64,000 nucleotides of DNA from Rugalucina vietnamica. Lineage: Eukaryota; Mollusca; Bivalvia; Lucinida; Lucinidae. Position numbers and translations under genes: made by a program. Location: the NCBI GenBank assembly GCA_964017185.1, contig OZ024883.1, positions 41,718,395 to 41,782,394 of the forward strand. The letters are read 5' to 3'. The notes below the pieces were generated by a model, which saw only the letters and a program-made list of their open reading frames with translations, was not told where the DNA came from and ran no database searches. This document shows, one piece after another, positions 1-10,138 of this stretch (the first letter of the stretch is position 1; each line of letters opens with the position of its first letter).

Positions 1-692
1 GTCATACTGATTTGCCCAATGGGGCGTATTTTGAGATTTTGATCTTTTCACGAATAATTCGTGTTGAATAGTTGTATTATTTTGCCGGTGTAAAAATAAA
101 GTATCGGCGTGTTTCTTAATAAATTATTATTAGGATATAATCTGTTTCTGTGCTTCAATGGATTAACTTGAATATATGTTCTTCATATTATGGGTAAGCC
201 CTAATATATGAAGTTATGTTTAACCCACTATGCCAATTAAAAGCATTGCATGCTGACCAGAGAACCCAGGTTGTTTGCATGTAGGAGTCTTGTTTCATCA
301 TGCGAACACCTCCACACTCTTAGAACTGTGCAGTGATCGATTTTGCGAGAGCCTGTGGGTTAATCATTCCGTAGTCCACTCTAGCAAATCGAGAGAATCT
401 TAGCAAATCGGGCCAAGAATCTCTTGATGGGCAATCAAACTCCAAGCCGCGAAGTTCCACTTCCGGACGAAAGTCCTCTCAGAAAACACCACTGCAGACA
501 CCAGTTGAAAAATGTTGAAAATTTCAACATTTACGCATCTACGGCATCTAGGTGCCGACTATGTTGAAAAACGATCTCTTTATTAGCGATCCTTAATATT
601 TAAAGTTGTTTTGATCATAAAGTATGATTACTTACTTGTTGAATATGAAAAATACGGTGGAACTATTTCATGGTGCGTAATGTTAGAGTTGT

Positions 693-741
<49 letters not shown>

Positions 742-914
742 AAGAAAATTCGGCAAATCTACTGTCTGTACACCATCTTTCAAAAACTACATTTTCAAAA
801 TCTCATTTTTCTGAAACGGCACTAGAAAAATATGACCATACCATCTTTTTGCAACCCAAAAATCGTTAAGAGTCACCTTTCATATTCTAAATAATATTTC
901 TGTTTAATTTCCAG
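1..914. other. Upstream non-coding DNA ending in a 3' splice site
   Basis: No coding region is recognised. The stretch holds a TG microsatellite near 695-739 and ends in a pyrimidine-rich tract followed by AG at 913-914. This is a plausible 3' splice site placed 18 bases before the ATG of the zinc-finger gene, so part of this region is probably its 5' intron. Confidence 0.5.
695..739. repeat. (TG)n microsatellite
   Basis: Uninterrupted TG dinucleotide run of about 45 bases. An open frame across it encodes only Val-Cys repeats and is not a gene. Confidence 0.95.
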
Positions 915-1115
915 ATATCCAATAATATAAACATGGACGAAGAATCCTATCAAATACGTGCATTAGATCTATCGATAGAGGAAGTGAGGAGCACCTACCG
1001 GTGCGAATTATGCAGTTACGAGACAGAGTATGTACAGAACTTAAATAGACATAAAAGGAACAGGCACCCACCCGAAGTGTCAGACTCTGGTGTTCCTTTG
1101 ACTTAACCGCTGCAG

Positions 1116-4100
1116 GATTCTACCCTACCGGTACTGCCTTTGAGCAGCGCACCGGTGTCGTGTTTGGGTCTACATGTAACCAGCTCGTCCGTTGTGTTGC
1201 CGTCTCGTGATTCTATCCTACCGGTACAGCATCTGAGTACTGCCCCGATGTCGAGTTTGGTTACCAGTTCGTCCATTGTATTGCCGTCTTGTGATTCTAT
1301 CCTACCGGTACAGCATATGAGTACTGCCCCGATGTCGAGTTTGGTTACCAGCTCGTCCGTTGTGTTGCCGTCTTGTGAGTCTATCCTACCGGTACAGCAT
1401 CTGAGTACTGCCCCGATGTCGAGTTTGGTTACCAGCTCGTCCGTTGTGTTGCCGTCTCGTGATTCTATCCTACCGGTACAGCATATGAGTACTGCCCCGA
1501 TGTTCGAGTTTGGTTACCAGCTCGTCCGTTGTGTTGCCGTCTTGTGATTCTGTCCTACCGGTACAGCATATGAGTACTGCCCCGATGTCGAGTTTGGTTA
1601 CCAGCTCGTCCGTTGTGTTGCCGTCTCGTGATTCTATCCTACCGGTACAGCATATGAGTACTGCCCCGATGTCGAGTTTGGTTACCAGTTCGTCCGTTGT
1701 GTTGCCGTCTTGTGAGTCTATCCTACCGGTACAGCATATGAGTACTGCCCCGATGTCGAGTTTGGTTACCAGCTCGTCCGTTGTGTTGCCGTCTCGTGAT
1801 TCTATCCTACCGGTACAGCATATGAGTACTGCCCCGATGTCGAGTTTGGTTACCAGTTCGTCCGTTGTGTTGCCGTCTTGTGAGTCTATCCTACCGGTAC
1901 AGCATATGAGTACTGCCCCGATGTCGAGTTTGGTTACCAGTTCGTCCGTTGTGTTGCCGTCTTGTGAGTCTATCCTAACGGTACAGCATATGAGTACTGC
2001 CCCGATGTCGAGTTTGGTTACCAGTTCGTCCGTTGTGTTGCCGTCTTGTGAGTCTATCCTACCGGTACAGCATATGAGTACTGCCCCGATGTCGAGTTTG
2101 GTTACCAGTTCGTCCGTTGTGTTGCCGTCTTGTGATTCTATCCTACCGGTACAGCATATGAGTACTGCCCCGATGTCGAGTTTGGTTACCAGTTCGTCCG
2201 TTGTGTTGCCGTCTTGTGAGTCTATCCTACCGGTACAGCATATGAGTACTGCCCCGATGTCGAGTTTGGTTACCAGTTCGTCCGTTGTGTTGCCGTCTTG
2301 TGAGTCTATCCTACCGGTACAGCATATGAGTACTGCCCCGATGTCGAGTTTGGTTACCAGTTTGTCCGTTGTGTTGCCGTCTTGTGAGTCTATCCTAACG
2401 GTACAGCATATGAGTACTGCCCCGATGTCGAGTTTGGTTACCAGTTCGTCCGTTGTGTTGCCGTCTTGTGAGTCTATCCTACCGGTACAGCATATGAGTA
2501 CTGTCCCGATGTCGAGTTTGGTTACCAGTTCGTCCGTTGTGTTGCCGTCTTGTGAGTCTATCCTACCGGTACAGCATATGAGTACTGCCCCGATGTCGAG
2601 TTTGGTTACCAGTTCGTCCATTGTGTTGCCGTCTTGTGAGTCTATCCTAACGGTACAGCATATGAGTACTGCCCCGATGTCGAGTTTGGTTACCAGTTCG
2701 TCCGTTGTGTTGCCGTCTTGTGAGTCTATCCTACCGGTACAGCATATGAGTACTGCCCCGATGTCGAGTTTGGTTACCAGTTCGTCCGTTGTGTTGCACG
2801 GTCTTGTGAGTCTATCCTACCGGTACAGCATATGAGTACTGCCCCGATGTCGAGTTTGGTTACCAGTTCGTCCGTTGTGTTGCCGTCTTGTGATTCTATC
2901 CTACCGGTACAGCATTTGAGTACTGTCCCGATGTCGAGTTTGGTTACCAGTTCGTCCATTGTGTTGCCGTCTTGTGATTCTATCCTACCGGTACAGCATA
3001 TGAGTACTGCCCCGATGTCGAGTTTGGTTACCAGTTCGTCCGTTGTGTTGCCGTCTTGTGATTCTATCCTACCGGTACAGCATATGAGTACTGTCCCGAT
3101 GTCGAGTTTGGTTACCAGTTTGTCCGTTGTGTTGCCGTCTTGTGATTCTATCCTACCGGTACAGCATATGAGTACTGTCCCGATGTCGAGTTTGGTTACC
3201 AGCTCGTCCGTTGTGTTGCCGTCTTGTGATTCTGTCCTACCGGTACAGCATATGAGTACTGTCCCGATGTCGAGTTTGGTTACCAGCTTGTCCGTTGTGT
3301 TGCCGTCTTGTGATTCTACCCTACCGGTACAGCATATGAGTACTGTCCCGATGTCGAGTTTGGTTACCAGTTCGTCCGTTGTGTTGCCGTCTTGTGAGTC
3401 TATCCTACCGGTACAGCATATGAGTATTGCCCCGATGTCGAGTTTGGTTACCAGTTCGTCCGTTGTGTTGCCGTCTTGTGAGTCTATCCTACCGGTACAG
3501 CATATGAGTACTGTCCCGATGTCGAGTTTGGTTACCAGATCGTCCGTTGTGTTGCCGTCTTGTGATTCTATCCTACCGGTACAGCATATGAGTACTGTCC
3601 CGATGTCGAGTTTGGTTACCAGTTCGTCCGTTGTGTTGCCGTCTTGTGATTCTATCCTAACGGTACAGCATTTTAGTACTGTCCTGATGTCGAGTTTGGT
3701 TACCAGTTCGTCCGTTGTGTTGCCGTCTTGTGAGTCTATCCTACCGGTACAGCATATGAGTACTGTCCCGATGTCGAGTTTGGTTACCAGTTCGTCCGTT
3801 GTGTTGCCGTCTTGTGAGTCTATCCTACCGGTACAGCATTTGAGTACTGCCCCGATGTCGAGTTTGGTTACCAGTTCGTCCGTTGTGTTGCCGTCTTGTG
3901 ATTCTATCCTACCGGTACAGCATTTGAGTACTGCCCCGATGTCGAGTTTGGTTACCAGTTCGTCCGTTGTGTTGCCGTCTTGTGAGTCTATCCTACCGGT
4001 ACAGCATATGAGTACTGTCCCGATGTCGAGTTTGGTTACCAGTTCGTCCGTTGTGTTGCCGTCTTGTGATTCTATCCTACCGGTACAGCATATGAGTACT

Positions 4101-4773
4101 GTCCCGATGTCGAGTTTGGTTACCAGTTCGTCCGTTGTGTTGCCGTCTTGTGATTCTATCCTACCGGTACAGCATATGAGTACTGTCCCGATGTCGAGTT
4201 TGGTTACCAGTTCGTCCGTTGTGTTGCCGTCTTGTGATTCTATCCTAACGGTACAGCATTTGAGTACTATCCCGATGTCGAGTTTGGTTACCAGTTCGTC
4301 CGTTGTGTTGCCGTCTTGTGATACTATCCTAACGGTACAGCATTTGAGTACTGCCCCGATGGTTACCAGTTCGTCCGTTGTGTTGCCGTCTTGTGATTCT
4401 ATCCTACCGGTACAGCATATGAGTACTGCCCCGATGTCGAGTTTGGTTACCAGTTCGTCCGTTGTGTTGCCGTCTTGTGATTCTATCCTACCGGTACAGC
4501 ATATGAGTACTATCCCGATGTCGAGTTTGGTTACCAGTTCGTCCGTTGTGTTGCCGTCTTGTGATTCTATCCTACCGGTACAGCATATGAGTACTGTCCC
4601 GATGTCGAGTTTGGTTACCAGTTCGTCCGTTGTGTTGCCGTCTTGTGATTCTATCATAACGGTACAGCATTTGAGTACTGCCCCGATGGTTACCAGTTCG
4701 TCCGTTGTGTTGCCGTCTTGTGATTCTATCCTACCGGTACAGCATTTGAGTACTGTCCCGATGTCGAGTTTGG
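1116..4773 (+). repeat. 84-bp coding minisatellite, about 43 units
   Basis: Tandem repeat of 84 bp (28 codons), about 43 copies, each containing ACCGGT (or AACGGT) and usually CATATGAG. The first unit (1116-1174) is diverged, as is common at array edges. Unit-to-unit changes are few: D/E, A/V, M/L and P/T swaps plus silent TCC/AGC/AGT differences. Two units (near 4359 and 4685) carry a 9-bp deletion that keeps the frame. The only frame-breaking indels are at about 1503 (+1) and 2799 (+2). Because 84 is divisible by three and the antisense strand lacks stops, the opposite strand is also open for 383 and 674 codons. Confidence 0.97.
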
Positions 4774-5279
4774 TACAACCTGTTATAAGTTCTAGCATGG
4801 ATATTCATTCCGTAAGCAAGCAAGTGCCATACGTATGTGAATACTGTGGGAAGAATTTCAGATCTCGGAACGGTCTCAGTATCCATGTACGTGATAAGCA
4901 CACCAAAGAGTATTGTTTCAAGTGCGAAGTCTGTGGGAAAGGTGAAAATCGCCTCTGGAACTACAGAGGTCACATAGAGGCCCATCATAATGAATTAAAG
5001 GAAGTTTGCAAGGTATGCAATGCATCCTACCAGTATAGATCAAGCCTGCTAGAACATGAGAGAACGCATCATAAGGACAAAAACAACAACAACGTATCCA
5101 CTTGTCAAAAGCAATTCGCATGTACACAATGCGATTCAAGTTTTCAAATAAAAAAGAACCTAACTGAGCACGTGCGTGGGGTGCACGGAAACAGACTTTA
5201 TAAATGCCAGTTATGTGAAAAATCATTTAAGTGGAGATCAAGTTTAGCGTATCACATTAAGTACTTTAATCATGCTTGA
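2832..5279 (+). CDS. 3' open part: serine/valine-rich repeats plus five C2H2 fingers
   Basis: This is the longest open stretch of the zinc-finger gene, 815 codons. About 23 copies of a 28-residue unit (core SSLVTSSSVVLPS, then LPVQHMST) are followed by a short linker and five C2H2 fingers in roughly the last 150 residues. All five have C-x2-C spacing and 12 residues between the second Cys and the first His; the His-His gaps are 3 to 5. Fingers 1 and 5 have the usual aromatic and Leu core positions; finger 2 keeps all four ligands but has less typical core residues. The repeat region has no predicted fold, is rich in Ser/Thr/Val and might be a flexible or glycosylated linker (inference). No true start was chosen: the stretch is probably read as a continuation from upstream. 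Confidence 0.6.
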   Translation: MSTAPMSSLVTSSSVVLPSCDSILPVQHLSTVPMSSLVTSSSIVLPSCDSILPVQHMSTAPMSSLVTSSSVVLPSCDSILPVQHMSTVPMSSLVTSLSVVLPSCDSILPVQHMSTVPMSSLVTSSSVVLPSCDSVLPVQHMSTVPMSSLVTSLSVVLPSCDSTLPVQHMSTVPMSSLVTSSSVVLPSCESILPVQHMSIAPMSSLVTSSSVVLPSCESILPVQHMSTVPMSSLVTRSSVVLPSCDSILPVQHMSTVPMSSLVTSSSVVLPSCDSILTVQHFSTVLMSSLVTSSSVVLPSCESILPVQHMSTVPMSSLVTSSSVVLPSCESILPVQHLSTAPMSSLVTSSSVVLPSCDSILPVQHLSTAPMSSLVTSSSVVLPSCESILPVQHMSTVPMSSLVTSSSVVLPSCDSILPVQHMSTVPMSSLVTSSSVVLPSCDSILPVQHMSTVPMSSLVTSSSVVLPSCDSILTVQHLSTIPMSSLVTSSSVVLPSCDTILTVQHLSTAPMVTSSSVVLPSCDSILPVQHMSTAPMSSLVTSSSVVLPSCDSILPVQHMSTIPMSSLVTSSSVVLPSCDSILPVQHMSTVPMSSLVTSSSVVLPSCDSIITVQHLSTAPMVTSSSVVLPSCDSILPVQHLSTVPMSSLVQPVISSSMDIHSVSKQVPYVCEYCGKNFRSRNGLSIHVRDKHTKEYCFKCEVCGKGENRLWNYRGHIEAHHNELKEVCKVCNASYQYRSSLLEHERTHHKDKNNNNVSTCQKQFACTQCDSSFQIKKNLTEHVRGVHGNRLYKCQLCEKSFKWRSSLAYHIKYFNHA

Positions 5280-6060
5280 TATACAACGTACTCTGCATCA
5301 GTTACGTATCACAGAAATGTTCACACTGTACAGAAATACTCAAGTCACTATGAAGTGTGGTGGCTCAGTTGAAAAGTGACCAACATCCGGGGCGTTCTAG
5401 ACGCAATACTGTTTGCCCTATTAATAGCGTTTCACCCGAAGCTGTGGCTCCTGGCGTACATCCGGGGCGTTCTAGACGCAATACTGTTTGCCCTATTAAT
5501 AGCGTTTCACCCGAAGCTGTGGCTCCTGGCTACGTGTGGACATGACAGAATAGTGCTAGTTGGGATGTTAGCCACCACCTTGCCGTTTTGACGTTCACCG
5601 CATACGATGATACATCTTATTCGTTTTGACCAACAATCATTGTGTTACTGTGTAATTTTAAACATTCCAATTTAGTAAATTTCTAGTCTGCATTTTGTGA
5701 TCTAAGTCTGCATTTTGCGATCTTTTTTTTTAATGATTTTTAGTTTGTTTTAGAGCAGAAGTTTTAGTCATGAGTCTCCATTTTATGATTGAGAGGTAAT
5801 CGTTTTAGTTTGTTGTTAAATATAAACAGAAATGCCACCTTGGGGAGCATGGTGACTCAGTGGACGAGCGTCGAAATTCTGAGCACTTGAAGTGGTCCGG
5901 TGTTTGGGGTCTATGGCTGCCGTAGTCACTGTTCTAAGCCAGATACGTTAAACTGTCCAAAATGGTGATCAGGCATCAGGACCGTCCCGGCTGTGCCTCC
6001 CTACCAGTTTACATGTACATCTTTGAATACGAAGACAAACAACTAATTAAGTAAAACGCC
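5280..6060. other. 3' flank of zinc-finger gene with a degenerate SINE-like stretch
   Basis: Apart from the 75-bp duplication there is only a tRNA-like box A resemblance around 5835-5880 (pattern TGGTGACTCAGTGGA). A clear box B is lacking, so this may be a decayed SINE. Nothing else is seen. Confidence 0.4.
5383..5532. repeat. 75-bp tandem duplication
   Basis: Two nearly perfect head-to-tail copies with a 75-bp period lie just downstream of the zinc-finger stop codon, probably in its 3' UTR. They have no open-frame significance. Confidence 0.9.
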
Positions 6061-6073
6061 TCAAAATGGAAAG

Positions 6074-6220
6074 ATAGAACGCGGTGGCGTAGTGGTAGAG
6101 CGCCGGACTCCGAATCGAGAGGTCCTGGGTTTGATACCCACTAGGGCACTGTGTTGTGTCCTTGAGCAAGACAAGACTGAAGAACTGTTGACTGGGACGT
6201 TAAACCTCAAAACAAACAAA
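6074..6220 (+). mobile_element. tRNA-derived SINE with target-site duplication
   Basis: The head has a pol III box A (TGGCGTAGTGGTAGAGC) and box B (GGTTTGATACC). The body ends in GGGACGTTAAACC and a short CAAA-rich tail. A 12-bp direct repeat (CAAAATGGAAAG) flanks it at 6062-6073 and 6221-6232, which marks a retrotransposed insertion of about 147 bp. The exact parental tRNA is not certain. Confidence 0.85.
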
Positions 6221-6351
6221 CAAAATGGAAAGTGAAACAAAGTCCTTTTAGTAACTGGAAGAAAGCAGTTGCTCACGTTGTAACGTATGAGTTGTTTAAT
6301 ACTTTGTATTAATTTTCCTCGTTAGTATTCTTTTATTGGCCATCAATAAAT

Positions 6352-6560
6352 AAGCCGTGACGCGAGAAACCCTACGTATTACATATGCGAGAACAAAGAC
6401 GCAGCTTATCTTCGAGGTAATCACGAAGCTGATCAGCGACTTTGTTTTCGCTATAGGGATAGTACAATTCCTCTTCTTTCAAAATCTAAAATTTACAGCT
6501 CAGTAGCTGCACAGCCTGGTCGGAAACCATAATGCTGGTTTCTCGTGTCGCGGCTCAAAT
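6352..6560 (+). mobile_element. Fold-back MITE, family A copy 1
   Basis: Non-coding inverted-repeat element. Ends resemble GCCGTGACGCGAGAAACC and its complement GGTTTCTCGTGTCGCGGC. Near the 5' end is a long internal hairpin (about 6385-6452) built on GAGAACAAAGACGC and GACTTTGTTTTCGC. The spacer resembles the other copies in this window. Confidence 0.75.
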
Positions 6561-6718
6561 GTGTTCTAAGATTTGGTTGTTGCATTTACATCTGCTGCGG
6601 TGCGCAGGCATGTATGTTATCAGAAAGCATCAAAAGATGCTTATCTTTATTTTTTTACTTTTATTTGTTATTAAGAATGCGTGGACGCATCAGTCACTCT
6701 TTATCCAGAATGAGTTGA

Positions 6719-6952
6719 CATGAGGAAAACGGATTTTTACCTATGCGAAAACAAAGGCGCAGATCAGCTTCGCAGTAACTGCGAAGCAGATCAACGCCTT
6801 TGTTTTCGCTATACTAATAGTATAATTCCTCCCTCTTCTTCCTAAATCCGAAATTTCAAGTTTCTAGCCACCTTTTGTAGCTGCATAGACCGGTTTGTGT
6901 CCGACCTGGTCGGAAACCCAGAAGACCGGTTTTCTCGCATAGCGGCTCAAAT
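6719..6952 (+). mobile_element. Fold-back MITE, family A copy 2
   Basis: Second copy, with the internal hairpin at about 6743-6812 (arms GAAAACAAAGGCGCAGATCA and complement) and a right end CCGGTTTTCTCGCATAGCGGC. The left end is less well conserved than the right. Confidence 0.75.
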
Positions 6953-6961
6953 AATCGCCAA

Positions 6962-7200
6962 ATGAGCCGCCCCATGGGAAAACCAACAAACTGCATAGGC
7001 GAAAACAAAGGCGCAGATCAGCTTCGCGGTAACCGCGAAGCTGATCAGCGCCTTTGTTTTCTCTACTAGGATACTACAATTCCTCCTCTACTTAACTCCA
7101 AACTGTCAAGCTTCTAGCCATCTTCTGTGCTTGTACAGCCTGGTTTGTGTCAGACCTGTTCGGGAACCACATTGCTGGTTTTCCCACGAGGCGGCTCAAA
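6962..7200 (+). mobile_element. Fold-back MITE, family A copy 3 (best preserved)
   Basis: The most complete copy. The left end TGAGCCGCCCCATGGGAAAAC mirrors the right end GTTTTCCCACGAGGCGGCTCA. An internal palindrome at about 6993-7062 has arms of about 30 bp around GGTAACC. The element has no coding capacity and must depend on a transposase in trans. Which superfamily it belongs to cannot be told without target-site data. Confidence 0.85.
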
Positions 7201-7491
7201 TAATACTACAGTTATAACTGCGTTTTAGGAGACGTCATATTTGCCTTGGCAACGTTAATGTCGCTTTAAAAATTTTGAGAAGCCACGAGAGATCATGTTT
7301 CATTCTGGATACTACATGTGTGATCTTCTTCCAATGAAAAATTATAACACTCTTGAAGTTCGATGCGTTTCTTTTGTTCAAATACCAACTGAAAACATTA
7401 TTTTTGCGTCTTTTGAAGAATTAGAGATATGCTGGGCGAACATATTTATATAGAATCAGAGACAAATGGTCCTGATAACGCTCACCTGGAA

Positions 7492-7741
7492 CCTGGCCTT
7501 GAGGTTATAAATCATTTTCAAGCTCAAATCAGCTGAGCATGAAACTTCAACTGCTCATAAATGTTGAAATTGTAAAACTTAGTGGAAAATTTAGCTTCAA
7601 ATCCCCGAAACTAGTAATTAATTTTGTCCTGCTCATAAATGTTAAAATACCAACAAATGTCATTTTAACATTTATGAGCAGGATTAATTTTAGTCTCAGC
7701 TGAGCTGAGCATGAAAAAAGTTGTATAACCTCGGGACCTGG
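7492..7741. mobile_element. MITE, family B copy 1
   Basis: About 250 bp with terminal inverted repeats that begin CCTGGCCTTGAGGTTATAAA and end in the complement, followed by an inner AGCTCAGCTGAGCATGAAA motif in both orientations. There is an internal hairpin built on TGCTCATAAATGTTAAAA. Non-coding. Confidence 0.8.
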
Positions 7742-7895
7742 TATATAGAAATATCATATGCCGAACATTCGTTCCCGCTTTCGGTAGACTAATCACGGGA
7801 AAATTATGGAACCTATACCTATAAACACGTGGAAGTATATTTTCATATTAATGATTTGATACAGATTTAGTAAACTTTGATGATAGTAAACTTTG

Positions 7896-9267
7896 ATGAT
7901 AATGTCTCAGTCCAAAAAATCAAAACGCAGTCCAAATTTTTCATTAGCTGAAGTTGAAGTTTTGGTGGGTGAAATAGACATGCATAAACATATCATTTTT
8001 GCTAAACAAAACAACATTATAACAAATTCCAAGAAGAAAATCGTGTGGGAGAGTATTAAAGAAAATGTTAATTCTGTCGATAACAATACAAGAACTGCGG
8101 AAGATGTCAAGAAAAAATGGCAAATGTTGGCAAGTAGTGTGAAAGCCAAATGGAACCTGATTCGACTAGAATCTAATAAAACTGGTGCGTATAACATTTA
8201 TTTATTTATTTATTTATTTTTATTTTTATTCACTCAAATTGTCCAAACACAGGCTCTTGAGGCTTGGCAGCCCTTGTTTCAACCGAATTTTAAAAAATGC
8301 ATACTGGAGATGAACCGTATAAGCATTGAAAATTGTAAGGCTTAGTTTTATGAGTTGTAGCGGTCAAGATCGATTTTATAGACAAAACGCATTCTTCAAC
8401 CTTCACAAGCTTCTAGATTAATGCAATAATGTATATTTTTGGTACCATACAATTATGTTTATGGTACCTTTGAATAATTAGGTTCTAGAGATGCTCGCCG
8501 TTTGATAGTCTTTATATTTGTATAGAACACATCTTCATGAAAGCTCAACATGAATGTTAGTAAGATTAGAAGTGAAATGAGCCTGTACATGAGAAAACCA
8601 ACAATTTGGGTTCTAAACAGGTCCAACACAAACCAGGCTGTTCAGTCACAGAAGATGGTCAGAGGCTGGAGATTTTGGATTTTGAAAGTACAGAAATTTT
8701 ACTATCCGTGTAGCGAAAACAAAGGCGCTGATCAGCTGTGCAGTTACTGCACAGCTGATCTGCGGCTTTATTTTCGCCAACGCATTTTGTTGATTTTCTT
8801 ATGCAGTGGCTCAAATAGACATTTCATGACGTTTTGAATTTTAGGCAAATAAAAACTTAACGAGAAAATATCACTGTGACAAATGCGTTTCTTTTTCATC
8901 ACGAAAACATGTCCGTGTATTGTATACCCCCTTGAACCCCACTTTGGTGTATGCAGGTATACCTATTTCCTTATTTTTGTTCCAAAACATAAATTGTGGT
9001 GCTCGTTACAACCGACTCGGCGAGGCGGTTCTAACGTGTAAACATAATCTGTGTTTTAAGCAAAAATAAGAACAAAAAAAAAAAAATCAAAATTATTCAG
9101 CTGAAAATTTTAATCCTCAAAAACCTCTCGTTTATTGCATGGGCGAGTTTTCGTAATGTGTCGGGCATGTGTTTGTCTGTAACCTAATTGCATATTATTG
9201 ATAATCATATTGGAAATAAGCTGTTGTTTTTTTTTTTTCTAAATATCTTTTCCTATTATTATTGTTA

Positions 9268-9328
<61 letters not shown>

Positions 9329-9987
9329 ATTTCATCATTATCATTTTAGATGATACGTGTCCATAATGCACCAGTCATTTGTATCCACGCCCCACCCCTG
9401 GGGCCGGGGAATAGCCGGGCGTTTGACTTTTCAGATTTTAAAGCCCTGCAAAAAGTCCGACACTGCGGGGTCAGATTTGTGGTAATTTCCCTGCTAAAAC
9501 CCCGGCTCATTTTTGATATGTAACTGTGATATTTTATTCTTGTTAGTCGGTAACCGTATAAAAAGCTCCTAGGAGCTTGTGTTTCAAATGTTAATACCAA
9601 ACCGACGTTAAATAAATTTTACTTGACTTGACTTGACTACTTCATAGGAGGCTGACAAGAAAGTGGAACAACATCTGAGACTTGAATTTCTGTATGTAAA
9701 TGTAATGGTACACTTGCAAATTAAATAAGGACCATAAAAGTAATTATAAATGTTAAAAATCTAACTAATAGATATATCTGATATTTGAAGTAATGTGACC
9801 ATGTATTGGCTGGGAATTAAAACCCCGGCACATCCCCGGCACTGCCGAGGCTCATTGGTAATGTGCCGGCATTTTATCCCTGCTGTATCCCTGTTATCCC
9901 CTGCCCTAGGGTCGGGGATACAGCTGACGTATGGATAAACTTGATGCTTATCTCTTTATTAATTTTTTTAGTGTCAACTGCGAAGAC

Positions 9988-10044
<57 letters not shown>

Positions 10045-10084
10045 CAATTTCCAAGATAAAGAATATTTATTTTAAAGGCACAGT

Positions 10085-10138
<54 letters not shown>

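Larger units (their letters stand above)
933..5279 (+). pseudogene. C2H2 zinc-finger gene with coding minisatellite, frame interrupted
   Basis: The gene would make a DNA-binding zinc-finger protein. The ATG at 933 follows a 3' splice site at 913-914. The first 57 codons hold one C2H2 finger (C-x2-C-x12-H-x4-H, about residues 24-45). An in-frame TAA at 1104-1106 follows. The same frame then runs straight into the 84-bp repeats and finally into five C2H2 fingers ending at TGA 5277-5279. The array carries a +1 insertion near 1503 and a +2 insertion near 2799; together they restore the frame, and 933-5279 is an exact multiple of three (1449 codons). Three lesions in one otherwise continuous reading frame mean either a recently damaged gene or errors in a hard-to-assemble repeat. 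No family member with this layout is recognised, so the target genes are unknown. Confidence 0.6.

Noticed and set aside
1116..4773. CRISPR-like repeat array
   Set aside because: Units are directly abutting near-identical copies without unique spacers, in a coding frame of a eukaryotic gene.
1470..4798. Two long antisense open frames (383 and 674 codons) over the minisatellite
   Set aside because: They follow from an 84-bp repeat that happens to lack antisense stops; no domain, no start context, and the sense frame joins real zinc fingers.
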